NCBI GenBank assembly: GCA_048270225.1
Contig: JBLWTG010000011.1
Coordinates: 62,001-126,000 of the forward strand
Direction: 5' to 3'
Length of the DNA stretch: 64,000 bases
From: Allopusillimonas sp048270225
GTDB taxonomy: Bacteria > Pseudomonadota > Gammaproteobacteria > Burkholderiales > Burkholderiaceae_B
Shown: piece after piece, positions 1 through 7,992 of the stretch
Layout: the number at the start of each line of letters is the position of its first letter
How positions within the stretch are numbered: the stretch's first letter is position 1
Notes under the pieces: model-generated
What the model saw: the letters and a program-made list of their open reading frames with translations, nothing else
The model's database searches: none
What the model was told of the DNA's origin: nothing
Program-made: the position numbers and the translations under genes

Positions 1-658
1 CGTCCACGATCAGCAGCAGGCCTTTTTCGTCCGCCAGGGCACGCAGGCCCTGCATGAATTCGGTGGTGGCGGGAATCACGCCGGCCTCGCCCTGAATGGG
101 CTCCAGCATGATGGCCACGGTCTGGTCGTCGATCAGGGCGCGCACCGAATCAAGATCGTTCAGGTCTGCCTTGGGAAAGCCTTCGACCTGGGGCGCGAAA
201 ATGCGATCCCAGCCCGGCTTGCCCGACGCCGACATCGTCGCCAGCGTGCGGCCATGGAAACTGTGATCGAAGGTGATGATCTTGTAGGCCCCATCGCGCT
301 TGAGCTGGCCCCATTTGCGGGCCAGCTTGATGGCGCCCTCGTTGGCCTCGGCGCCGCTATTGGCGAAAAAGACCCGATCAAAACAGGAGGCGCCCGTGAT
401 GCGCTTGGCCAGCTCCATCGACGGCTTGTTATAGAACGCGGGCGAGGGATTGATCAGTGCGGACGCCTGACTGTTGAGCGCCTTTACAACCGACGGCGGA
501 CAATGGCCCAGCGAGTTCACCGCCCAGCCCTGCACGAAATCCAGATATCGCTTGCCGTTGTGATCCTCAAGCCACGAGCCTTGCCCGCGCACGAAAACCA
601 GCTCGGGACGCGTGGTAATGTCCATAAGCGCGTCCACACCCGACCGATCGAATTTCAT
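1..658 (-). CDS. argD: Acetylornithine/class III aminotransferase, 3' end cut by window edge
   Basis: The first about 219 residues of a PLP-dependent class III aminotransferase are visible; the C-terminus runs off the left edge. The start is ATG at 658. Motifs seen include the substrate/PLP loop SGAEANEGAIKLARKWG near residue 100, then HSFHGRTLATMSASGKPG, then EPIQGEAGVIPA. These match the acetylornithine aminotransferase (ArgD) subgroup, which converts N-acetylglutamate semialdehyde and glutamate to N-acetylornithine in arginine synthesis. The Schiff-base lysine would lie outside the window, so succinylornithine or another omega-aminotransferase specificity cannot be excluded. No other arg gene is adjacent. 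Confidence 0.85.
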   Translation of the reverse strand, partial: MKFDRSGVDALMDITTRPELVFVRGQGSWLEDHNGKRYLDFVQGWAVNSLGHCPPSVVKALNSQASALINPSPAFYNKPSMELAKRITGASCFDRVFFANSGAEANEGAIKLARKWGQLKRDGAYKIITFDHSFHGRTLATMSASGKPGWDRIFAPQVEGFPKADLNDLDSVRALIDDQTVAIMLEPIQGEAGVIPATTEFMQGLRALADEKGLLLIVD

Positions 659-726
659 GATGACATCCTGTAGTAATAAAAGAGAGGAGATGGCAGCAAA
701 TCCAGGGACTCCCTGAGCGAGGCATT

Positions 727-1623
727 TTACCCCACCATGCGCCGCGCCGCGGATAGCCTGCCCAGCAACCTGAGGCCGAACAGATTTACCGCCAGACCCA
801 GCATCACCACCGCCCCACCATACCACTGCACGGGCGCCAGGTGCTCATCGAGCAGGATCGCGGACGAAATCAGGCCAAGCACCGGCACCAGCAGACTGAG
901 CGGCGCCACCTTGCCCGCCGGATGTCGGGCAAGCAGTCGCCCCCACAGCGAGTAGCCGATGACAGTGGCGACCCCGGCCAGATACACCACGGCCAGCACG
1001 CCCACATGGCTGATGCCGGCCAGGCTGGACCAGATCAGCGCCGGCCCCTCGTATACCCAGGACAATGCAAGAAAAGGCAGCGGCGGTATCAGGGCGCCCC
1101 ACACAACCAGCGGCAGCATGTCGATCTTGCCCGCGCCCTTGACCACAATATTGCCCGACGCCCAGCACAGGGCGGCGAGCAGCGTCAGCAGGAAGCCGAG
1201 CAGTGTCATGGTTCCTGGCGCGGCGCCCAGCTCGATCAATGCCAGGCCGCCCGCGGCCACCGCCATGCCCAGCAGATTATTCCAGCGCAGCCGCTCGCCC
1301 ATGAAGACGGCAGCAATCAGCACAGTAAAGAACGCCTGCGCCTGCAGCACCAGCGAAGCCAGGCCTGCAGGCATGCCCACAGACATGGCAACAAAGAGGA
1401 ATACGAACTGCCCCAGGCTGATGGTGAGTCCGTAGAGCACTATGATGCGCCAGGGCAGCTGCGGACGCCTGATGAAGAACACTGCGGGCAAGGCCACGAA
1501 GGTAAAGCGCAGGGCGCCCAGCAGCAGCGGCGGCACTTCGCTCAGCCCAAGCTTGATCACGACGAAATTCAGGCCCCAGGCGACGATCACCACCAGCGCC
1601 GCCAGCATATCCCTCAATGGCAT
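727..1623 (-). CDS. eamA: EamA/DMT-superfamily metabolite exporter
   Basis: This is a 298-residue inner-membrane protein made almost entirely of hydrophobic helices, with the about ten segments and internal two-fold repeat of the drug/metabolite transporter family. The opening (AWGLNFVVIKLGLSEVPPLL, then RPQLPWR) resembles E. coli EamA, the O-acetylserine/cysteine exporter. The second repeat begins near residue 150 (LCWASGNIVVKGAG). It lies downstream of argD-side sequence on the same strand but about 70 bp away, so co-transcription is uncertain. Family assignment is firm; the cysteine-pathway substrate is inferred from similarity only. Confidence 0.8.
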   Translation of the reverse strand: MPLRDMLAALVVIVAWGLNFVVIKLGLSEVPPLLLGALRFTFVALPAVFFIRRPQLPWRIIVLYGLTISLGQFVFLFVAMSVGMPAGLASLVLQAQAFFTVLIAAVFMGERLRWNNLLGMAVAAGGLALIELGAAPGTMTLLGFLLTLLAALCWASGNIVVKGAGKIDMLPLVVWGALIPPLPFLALSWVYEGPALIWSSLAGISHVGVLAVVYLAGVATVIGYSLWGRLLARHPAGKVAPLSLLVPVLGLISSAILLDEHLAPVQWYGGAVVMLGLAVNLFGLRLLGRLSAARRMVG

Positions 1624-1770
1624 GCAAATACCCTTACCGAAACGGGGCCGCCCCCGCGAATCACCAGACTTCCGAAAGCGGTATTATGCGCCTGACGGCA
1701 CGGGCCTGTTTTATGCCTGCGTCTTCCCCTGAAACTCCCGCAATGCAACGACTCAGGCAGACCCCGCTCC

Positions 1771-2649
1771 ATGACCCCCCGCATCCTCAGCCTACACAGC
1801 TATCCCGTCAAATCCTGCGCCGGCATCAGCCATGACCAGGCCCTCGTCCATCGCGGCGGATTGCCCATGGACCGCCACTGGGTCATTGTCGATGCCAAAG
1901 GCATCTTCATGACGCAGCGGCAGTATGCGCGCATGGCGCTGGTGCAGCCAGGCCTGCCGGAGGGCAACGAAGGCGCGCTGACGCTGTCGGCGCCAGGCAT
2001 GCCGCTGTTGACGGTCAGGGGGCAGTCCGCCGCCGAACCCCGCCAGGTCGCGGTGCGCATCTGGGCCGCCGACACGATAGGCGCTGACGAAGGCGACGAC
2101 GCCGCCCAGTGGCTCAGCGCATTCCTGGACGTCCCCTGCCGCCTGCTGCGCGTGCATCCCCAGGCCAGCCGCGTAGCCAGCCCCAGGCACGTGGAGGCCT
2201 GGCTGGGACGCAACCAGGAATGGGCCACGGATTTTCCCGCCAGCCATCGGTTTGCATTCGCAGACGGCTTTCCTTTCCTCGTGACCGGGCAGCAATCGCT
2301 GGATGAGCTCAATCGCCGCCTGGCCGTCAAAGGGTTGCCCGCCGTGCCCATGAACCGCTTCCGCCCCAACATCGTGCTGGACGGTCTCGATCCCTACGAA
2401 GAAGACTATCTGTCGGCCATCCGCACAGGCCCCATGACGTTTGCTTTCGTCAAGCGCTGCGCCCGCTGTCCGATTCCCAATATCGACCAGGCCACCGCGA
2501 TATCGGCGCCCGAGCCGGGCATTACCCTGGCCGAACACCGCCAGTTTCCCGACGGTGTGCTGTTCGGTGTGAACGCAGTGGTAGCGGGCGCCGACAATGG
2601 CGCCCTGCTACGGGTGGGGGATGAGGTCGAACCTGAATTCGACGTTTAA
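1771..2649 (+). CDS. MOSC-domain protein, YcbX-like
   Basis: This 292-residue protein has an N-terminal MOSC beta-barrel domain (LHSYPVKSCAGIS, then MDRHWVIVD and TQRQYARMALV) followed by a MOSC domain from about residue 120 (SHRFAFADGFPFLVTGQQSL, NRFRPNIVLDG, KRCARCPIPNID). The single cysteine region KRCARC is the expected molybdenum-cofactor ligand area. YcbX-type proteins reduce N-hydroxylated compounds using Moco and an iron-sulfur partner. Unlike E. coli YcbX there is no C-terminal ferredoxin domain, so it would need a separate electron donor. Only a weak ribosome-binding site precedes the ATG. It converges with the ABC permease gene. Confidence 0.85.
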   Translation: MTPRILSLHSYPVKSCAGISHDQALVHRGGLPMDRHWVIVDAKGIFMTQRQYARMALVQPGLPEGNEGALTLSAPGMPLLTVRGQSAAEPRQVAVRIWAADTIGADEGDDAAQWLSAFLDVPCRLLRVHPQASRVASPRHVEAWLGRNQEWATDFPASHRFAFADGFPFLVTGQQSLDELNRRLAVKGLPAVPMNRFRPNIVLDGLDPYEEDYLSAIRTGPMTFAFVKRCARCPIPNIDQATAISAPEPGITLAEHRQFPDGVLFGVNAVVAGADNGALLRVGDEVEPEFDV

Positions 2650-2698
2650 GCCTGCCCCAGCGCGGCCTGCTCAGCCGCAACAGATAAGCGGCGGACGC

Positions 2699-2758
2699 TG
2701 ACTGCCTCGCAACAGAGGCAATGCGCAGGGCTAACGCATCGTCTGCCGCGAGCAGTCA
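2699..2758. terminator. Hairpin region between convergent genes
   Basis: The gap between the MOSC gene and the ABC permease gene holds a local stem (TGCCTC 2703-2708 with GAGGCA 2715-2720) and longer-range complementary arms (TGACTGC 2699-2705 with GCAGTCA 2752-2758). No T-run follows on either strand, so it is not a canonical intrinsic terminator, though the position between convergent genes suits a bidirectional transcript end. Confidence 0.3.
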
Positions 2759-3418
2759 GTTACTGCGCACGCTGCGCCCGAAATACCGCTCCAGCCGGCC
2801 CTGCACGCCCTCCAGGCAGAGGCTCATCACCCAGTAAATGCCCGCCGCCGCCAGATACAGGGGCAAGGGCTGGAAGGTGGTGGCGATCACATCCTTGGTC
2901 GCCAGCAGCAGTTCGGTCACGGTAATCACCGATACCAGCGAAGTATCCTTGATCAGGCTGATCAGCGAATTGCTCATGGCCGGCACAGCAAGACGGAATG
3001 CCTGCGGCAGCACCACATAATGCAGATTCTGCCGGTAGGTCAGCCCCAGGCTGTAGCCCGCCGACCACTGGCCGCTGGTAATGCCCAGGATCGCCCCGCG
3101 CAGGCTTTCGGAAATATAGGCGCCCGCATTCAGGCTGAGCGCCAGAATCCCCGCCGTCAGCGGCTCAAACGATATCCCCACGCTGGGCAGGCCGTAATAG
3201 ACAATGAATACCTGCACCAGCAGCGGCGTGCCGCGCATCATGCTGACATAGACCTGGGCCGGAAGCTGGGCCCAGCGGCTGGGAATAATGCGCGCCACCG
3301 CCAGCACAATGCCGATCAGCAGGCCGCCCAGCATCGCCGAGAACGCGAAGATCAGGGTATAGCCGGCGCCCTTGAGCAATATCGGGGCTGCCAGCTTCAT
3401 CAGCTCCATGAAGTCCAT
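2756..3418 (-). CDS. Polar amino-acid (cystine-type) ABC transporter permease
   Basis: This is a 220-residue HisM-type inner-membrane permease. The N-terminal helix segment KGAGYTLIFAFSAMLGG, the RGTPLLVQVFIVYYGLP motif and the EAA-type cytoplasmic loop around LPQAFRLAVPAMSNSLISLIKDTSL are all seen. The sequence most resembles TcyL/YecS of the cystine importer. It begins 3 bp after the binding-protein gene stop, so the two are one transcript. No ATP-binding gene follows; the next gene converges. The permease must borrow an ATPase encoded elsewhere. Substrate is inferred. Confidence 0.88.
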   Translation of the reverse strand: MDFMELMKLAAPILLKGAGYTLIFAFSAMLGGLLIGIVLAVARIIPSRWAQLPAQVYVSMMRGTPLLVQVFIVYYGLPSVGISFEPLTAGILALSLNAGAYISESLRGAILGITSGQWSAGYSLGLTYRQNLHYVVLPQAFRLAVPAMSNSLISLIKDTSLVSVITVTELLLATKDVIATTFQPLPLYLAAAGIYWVMSLCLEGVQGRLERYFGRSVRSN

Positions 3419-3421
3419 GGA

Positions 3422-4231
3422 TTATTCCGGCTTGCGTACTTTGCTGACGTCGATACCAAACCATTTCTTGGAGATTTTGGCGAACTCGCCATCTGCAAAG
3501 GAATCCTCCAGCGCCTTGTTCACGGCTTTTTCGAACTCGGGGTTGCCCTTGCGAAACGGGATGCCGTTGAACTTGGGCTCGCCCACAATCGCGCCGCCCT
3601 TGATGGGGATATTGGAGGTCTTGACCAGGTAGGCGGTCATCAACTGGTCGTTGAGCGCGGCATCGACACGGCGGCTGACCAGATCGGACAGATACTCCGG
3701 CGCGCCCGGATAGCTTTTCACCTCGACGCCTTCCTGCGCCTTGGCCAGCGCCTCGTAATTACTGCCTTGCGACACGCCCAGCTTCTTGCCCTTGAGCCCG
3801 GCGAAACTCTTGTAGTCGCTGTCATCGTCCTTGCGCAGGATGAGCTGCGGGCTGGAGGCCACGTAGGGTACCGAAAAATCAAAGGCCTTCTTGCGCTCTG
3901 GCGTAATACCCACCTGGTTGACGATCACGTCGAACTTGCCCGAACTCAGGCCTGCCAGGATGGCGCTCCATTCAGTCTTGACGAACTGCGCCTTGACGCC
4001 CAGCCGCTTGGCAACCATGTTGGCCACGTCGATATCAAAGCCCTCGAGCTGGCCTGTCTTGGTATCAACGTAATTGAACGGAGGATAAGTGCCTTCGACA
4101 CCCACGATCAGGGCGCCACGCGCCTTGACGGTATCGAGCAGGTCCTGGGCGTGGGCCACGCCCCCCGCCGCAAGCGAAAAAGCCACGGCGCCGGCGGCCA
4201 GCAGGCCGCGTGCAAAACAGGAAAACTTCAT
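3422..4231 (-). CDS. Periplasmic amino-acid (cystine-type) binding protein
   Basis: This 269-residue family 3 solute-binding protein has a Sec signal peptide (residues 1-25, ending AHA-QD). The ligand-binding hallmark GTYPPFNYVDTKTGQLEGFD is present, followed by GKFDVIVNQVGITPERKKAF, typical of FliY/TcyJ cystine binders. ATG at 4231 is chosen because a GGAA box sits just upstream and the signal peptide starts there; the ATG four codons earlier has no such site. It forms a two-gene operon with the permease. Cystine is the likeliest ligand by resemblance, but other polar amino acids are possible. Confidence 0.88.
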   Translation of the reverse strand: MKFSCFARGLLAAGAVAFSLAAGGVAHAQDLLDTVKARGALIVGVEGTYPPFNYVDTKTGQLEGFDIDVANMVAKRLGVKAQFVKTEWSAILAGLSSGKFDVIVNQVGITPERKKAFDFSVPYVASSPQLILRKDDDSDYKSFAGLKGKKLGVSQGSNYEALAKAQEGVEVKSYPGAPEYLSDLVSRRVDAALNDQLMTAYLVKTSNIPIKGGAIVGEPKFNGIPFRKGNPEFEKAVNKALEDSFADGEFAKISKKWFGIDVSKVRKPE

Positions 4232-4330
4232 GTTGGTTTCCATAAAAAAGCTGCAACAGGCCGCATCGAACACCGCGCGGCCAACTCATCATCCATGCTA
4301 CCAAGCCCGCCCGGTTTTTATAACAATTGC

Positions 4331-4393
4331 TTAATAACATATATATTCCAATTCGTTATTAAGAGTCAAATAAAAACGGCAAGTTGTTATTAA
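4331..4393 (-). promoter_or_regulatory. A/T-rich operator-like repeats upstream of the amino-acid ABC operon
   Basis: The otherwise G/C-rich sequence becomes strongly A/T-rich here. TTAATAAC (4331-4338) and GTTATTAA (4355-4362) form a perfect inverted repeat. A third exact copy of GTTATTAA lies at 4386-4393, 31 bp (three helical turns) from the second. The placement, 100-160 bp upstream of the binding-protein start, suggests a regulator-binding region. The regulator is unknown. Confidence 0.45.
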
Positions 4394-4435
4394 AAATTCT
4401 CGTCTGGACGCAGGCGTGCCGTCCTGCCGGGCCCG

Positions 4436-5596
4436 CTAATACAGGCTGAGCTGCACGGGCTCGTTCAGGCGCAGGCCGCCCCCATCGGCCTGCAGGGCAC
4501 TGGCCCGCACGCCCAGCAGCCGCAGGCGCTTGTCCAGCGAAACACGCCGCAGACAGGCTCCCGCCGCACGCCGTATGGCGTCGGCATCGCGCACCGGAAC
4601 CGGCAGCGTGATGTCGCGCGTGACGGTCTGGAAGTCATCAAAGCGCAGCTTGATGCCTATGGTGCGGCTGGCATAGCCCTTGCGCTCCAGATCGCCCTGC
4701 AGCTGTTCGCACAGCCGCCTGAAAATCGCCGACAGCTCGGCGCGATCGCGACGCACATCCAGATCGCGCTCAAAGGTGGTTTCCCGGCTGATGGACTTGG
4801 GTTCCGAGTAAGTACGTACGGGTCGGTCATCCACGCCATGGGCTACATCCACCAGCCAACGCGCATAGCTCAGGCCAAAGTGTTCCTGGAGCAGATCCGG
4901 CCTGGCCTGCGCCAGCTGCGCGATGGTGTGAATACCCAAGGCCTGCAATCTTGCGCTGGCTTTGGGTCCGACACCGTTGACCTTGGAGACCGCAAGCGGC
5001 CAGATGCGGCGCTGCAGGTCTCCCGGCCCGATGATGGCAATGCCGTCCGGCTTGTCCAGCTCCGACGCCAGTTTGGACAGCAGCTTGTTGGGCGATATAC
5101 CGATGGAACAGGTCAGCCCGGTCGCCTCGCGCACGGCATTCTTGAGCTGATGCGCCAGGGTGAGGGAATCGGCGGCATGGGTGCTCAGGTCGATATAGAT
5201 TTCGTCGATGCCGCGGTCTTCAATGGCCGGCGCAATGTCGGCCACGGCCTGTTTGAACAGGCGCGAATAGTGGCGATATGCAGCAAAGTCGACCGGCAGC
5301 AGCACCGCATCGGGCGCCAACTGGGCTGCCTTCATCATGCCCATGGCCGAGAACACGCCCAGCGCCCTGGCCTCATAAGTAGAGGTCGTCACCACGCCGC
5401 GCCCCGCATAGCTGCGCAGGTAGGCATAGCGGCGGCTGCCGTCAGGCAGGGTGCGTGGCTGATGGTTCCGGCTGCCGCCGATCACCACGGGAAGGCCCCG
5501 CAGGTCGGGATAGCGCAGCAGTTCCACGGAGGCATAGAAGGCGTCCATGTCCAGGTGCGCAATGCGGCGCTCGGCGGGATCGGGCTGCGTGCTCAT
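4436..5596 (-). CDS. dinB: DNA polymerase IV (Y-family translesion polymerase)
   Basis: This 386-residue DinB-type polymerase copies past damaged bases. The palm carries HLDMDAFYASVE near residue 15 and GIDEIYIDLS near residue 130, which supply the metal-binding Asp and Asp-Glu. The finger segment RSYAGRGVVTTSTYEARALG and the helix-hairpin-helix KVNGVGPKASARLQALGI follow. A little-finger domain ends the protein; there is no obvious C-terminal beta-clamp pentapeptide. The active-site motif reads IDEIYID where SIDEAYLD is usual, a conservative change. It is divergent from the nitrate operon, and no LexA box was recognised. Confidence 0.93.
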   Translation of the reverse strand: MSTQPDPAERRIAHLDMDAFYASVELLRYPDLRGLPVVIGGSRNHQPRTLPDGSRRYAYLRSYAGRGVVTTSTYEARALGVFSAMGMMKAAQLAPDAVLLPVDFAAYRHYSRLFKQAVADIAPAIEDRGIDEIYIDLSTHAADSLTLAHQLKNAVREATGLTCSIGISPNKLLSKLASELDKPDGIAIIGPGDLQRRIWPLAVSKVNGVGPKASARLQALGIHTIAQLAQARPDLLQEHFGLSYARWLVDVAHGVDDRPVRTYSEPKSISRETTFERDLDVRRDRAELSAIFRRLCEQLQGDLERKGYASRTIGIKLRFDDFQTVTRDITLPVPVRDADAIRRAAGACLRRVSLDKRLRLLGVRASALQADGGGLRLNEPVQLSLY

Positions 5597-5651
5597 GATG
5601 ATGGGCTGTATGTATTCACAGGATTATAAGCCCCGGCACGATAACGGTGCC

Positions 5652-5668
5652 TGCACCGCTACCGTGCC
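5652..5668 (+). promoter_or_regulatory. NtrC-like enhancer half-palindrome
   Basis: The site reads TGCACC, a 5-bp spacer, CGTGCC, against the NtrC consensus TGCACC-N5-GGTGCA: the left half is perfect and the right half matches at 4 of 6 positions. It lies about 100 bp upstream of the predicted sigma-54 start, a normal enhancer distance. Just upstream, GGTGC-CT-GCACC offers an overlapping dyad. Confidence 0.5.
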
Positions 5669-5742
5669 CTCAATTGGTGCGCTGCCGCAAGCTGAGCGCG
5701 CACGCCGGCAGGCGTCTGTCCCGTAAAACCCCGATTGCGAGA

Positions 5743-5758
5743 CTGGCATGACTTTTGC
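5743..5758 (+). promoter_or_regulatory. Sigma-54 (RpoN) promoter of the nitrate assimilation operon
   Basis: CTGGCATGACTTTTGC carries the invariant -24 GG (5745-5746) and -12 GC (5757-5758) separated by exactly 10 bp, with the flanking CTGGCA and TTGC blocks of the consensus. Transcription should start near 5770, giving a short leader before the nrtA ATG at 5793. With the upstream NtrC-like site it fits induction on nitrogen limitation. Confidence 0.8.
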
Positions 5759-5792
5759 GTGTATCCCTCTGTGATTCACTCCAGCAGGAAAG

Positions 5793-7145
5793 ATGTCCAT
5801 GAAATTCGCCCATCCGTCTTCCCCCCGCCATTCCGACACTGCCGACACGAGTGCAGGACATTCCGCTGTGGATCAGGCCTCGCCCGTGCAGGAGACGACA
5901 GGCCCCGACGCAGGCCGGCGCGCATGGCTGAGCAAAGGCGCCAAGCTGGCGGCCGGCGCGGGCCTGATGTCTCTGCTCGACCCCTGGACACACGCTTCGG
6001 CCTGGGCGGCCGGTTCGGACGCCCCCGAAAAGACCGAGGTCAAGATCGGTTTCATCCCCCTGACCGACTGCGCCTCCGTGGTCATGGCCTCAGTCATGGG
6101 ACTCGACAAAAAGCACGGCGTCAAGATTGTCCCCAGCAAGGAAACCTCCTGGGCCGCCGTGCGCGAAAAGCTCGCCAATGGCGATCTGGATTTCGCGCAT
6201 GTGCTTTATGGCCTGGTCTACGGCATGCACATCGGCCTGGCCGGCGCCCAGCAAAACATGGCCGTGCTGATGGGCATCAACCAGAATGGTCAGGGCATCT
6301 CCCTGTCGAACCAGTTGCGCGATGCAGGCGTGGTCGATGGCGCCAGCCTGCGCAAACACATGGCAGCCGATCCGCGCCAGTACACCTTTGCGCATACCTT
6401 CCCCACTGGCACGCATGCTATGTGGCTGTACTACTGGCTGGCCGCCAACGGCATCGATCCGGCGACCACACGCAACGTGACCGTGCCGCCGCCGCAAATG
6501 GTGGCCAATGTGCGCATCGGCAACATGGATGGCTTTTGCGTGGGCGAGCCATGGAATGCCCGCACCGTCATCGACCGCCTGGGATTCACCGCCTGCACAT
6601 CGCAGGACATCTGGACCAACCATCCCGAAAAAGTACTGGGCACACGCAGCGAATTCGTCCAGCAGCATCCCAACACCGCGCGCGCCGTCACCGCCGCCGT
6701 CCTGGAGGCCAGCCGCTGGATCGACGCCTCGCCGGACAACATGCGCGCCACGGCCAAGACCATTGCCGCCAAATCCTATGTGAACACCAGCGTCGACACC
6801 ATAGAAGGCCGCATGCTGGGCCAGTACGACAACGGCCTGGGCAAGACCTGGACCGACAAGCATCCCATGCGCTTCCATGGCGAGGGCGCGGTCAACTTTC
6901 CCTACCTGAGCGACGGCATGTGGTTCCTCACCCAGCACAAGCGCTGGGGGCTGCTCAAAGAGCACCCCGACTATGAAAAGGTCGCCGCCGAGATCAACCG
7001 CATCGACCTGTACAAACAGGCCGCGTCTGCCGCAGGCACGGCGCTGCCCGCCAGCGAAATGCGCTCGAGCAAGCTCATGGACGGCATCGTATGGGACGGC
7101 AGCAATCCGGCCGCCTACGCCGATGGCTTTGCGATCAAGACATGA
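5793..7145 (+). CDS. nrtA: Nitrate ABC transporter substrate-binding protein (NrtA/CmpA family)
   Basis: This 450-residue protein is of the NrtA/NasF class. The N-terminus carries a twin-arginine-like signal (GRRAWLSKGAKLAAGAGL, about residues 42-60) after an unusually long polar leader, so Tat export is plausible. The ligand domain begins EVKIGFIPLTDCASVVMAS and includes the family segment GICNMDGF-like RIGNMDGFCVGEPWNAR. It delivers nitrate (possibly nitrite or cyanate) to the permease encoded next. The start at 5793 follows a good AGGAAAG site. It is first in the nrt-nir-nas operon, with a 16-bp gap to the next gene. Confidence 0.9.
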   Translation: MSMKFAHPSSPRHSDTADTSAGHSAVDQASPVQETTGPDAGRRAWLSKGAKLAAGAGLMSLLDPWTHASAWAAGSDAPEKTEVKIGFIPLTDCASVVMASVMGLDKKHGVKIVPSKETSWAAVREKLANGDLDFAHVLYGLVYGMHIGLAGAQQNMAVLMGINQNGQGISLSNQLRDAGVVDGASLRKHMAADPRQYTFAHTFPTGTHAMWLYYWLAANGIDPATTRNVTVPPPQMVANVRIGNMDGFCVGEPWNARTVIDRLGFTACTSQDIWTNHPEKVLGTRSEFVQQHPNTARAVTAAVLEASRWIDASPDNMRATAKTIAAKSYVNTSVDTIEGRMLGQYDNGLGKTWTDKHPMRFHGEGAVNFPYLSDGMWFLTQHKRWGLLKEHPDYEKVAAEINRIDLYKQAASAAGTALPASEMRSSKLMDGIVWDGSNPAAYADGFAIKT

Positions 7146-7161
7146 TAGACAGGCACCCATC

Positions 7162-7992
7162 ATGAATACGCTCAATCTCACCACCCCTGACCCGTCAGGC
7201 TGGCGCACCCTCCAGGACAAAGCGGGACAGTTCGCACAGGCCTGCATCGGCCCCATCGTCGGCCTGGCCTTGCTGCTGCTGGCCTGGAAACTGGTGTCGA
7301 TCAGGATCAGCGACATCCCTCCTCCGGAAACCACCCTGGCAGCCGCAGTCGAGCTGTTCCGCCATCCGTTCTACGACAACGGCCCCAACGACGTGGGCAT
7401 AGGCTGGAACGTACTGGCCTCGCTGGGCCGCGTGGCCGTGGGCTTTCTGCTGGCGGCGGTCGTAGGCATTCCCGCAGGCTTTCTCATCGGGCGCCTGCCC
7501 ATGCTGGACAAGATATGTTCGCCCGTGATCAGCCTGCTGCGCCCCGTCTCGCCGCTGGCCTGGCTGCCGCTTGGCCTGCTGCTCTTCAAGGCCGCCGATC
7601 CTGCCGCCATCTGGGCAATTTTCATTTGCTCCATCTGGCCCATGATCATGAACACGGCCGACGGCGTACGCCGCGTACCCAAGGATTACCTGAATGTTGC
7701 GCGCGTGCTCGACCTGTCCGAATGGCGCGTCTTCACCCGCATCCTGCTGCCCGCCGTATTGCCCTACATGATGACCGGCGTGCGGCTGTCCATCGGCACC
7801 GCCTGGCTGGTCATCGTTGCTGCCGAAATGCTCACCGGCGGCACCGGCGTGGGCTTCTGGCTGTGGGATGAGTGGAACAACCTGAACGTGGGCAACATCC
7901 TGATCGCCATCATCGTCATCGGCGTCGTCGGCCTGGTGCTGGACGCCATGCTGCTGGCGCTCACGCGGCGCTTCGACCATCGCGAGGCATGA
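7162..7992 (+). CDS. nrtB: Nitrate ABC transporter permease
   Basis: This 276-residue inner-membrane permease of the NrtB/SsuC class has about six helices and the EAA-loop region following RVLDLSEWRVFTRILLPAVLP, which contacts the ATPase. ATG at 7162 (MNTLNLTTP) is chosen over an upstream in-frame ATG that would overlap nrtA by over 150 bp and encode a non-permease-like leader. Its TGA overlaps the ATG of the ATPase gene (ATGA, 7989-7992), pointing to translational coupling. Confidence 0.92.
   Translation: MNTLNLTTPDPSGWRTLQDKAGQFAQACIGPIVGLALLLLAWKLVSIRISDIPPPETTLAAAVELFRHPFYDNGPNDVGIGWNVLASLGRVAVGFLLAAVVGIPAGFLIGRLPMLDKICSPVISLLRPVSPLAWLPLGLLLFKAADPAAIWAIFICSIWPMIMNTADGVRRVPKDYLNVARVLDLSEWRVFTRILLPAVLPYMMTGVRLSIGTAWLVIVAAEMLTGGTGVGFWLWDEWNNLNVGNILIAIIVIGVVGLVLDAMLLALTRRFDHREA

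Noticed and set aside
3020..4393. 457-codon plus-strand frame opposite the amino-acid ABC genes
   Set aside because: Antisense shadow of two well-supported transporter genes.
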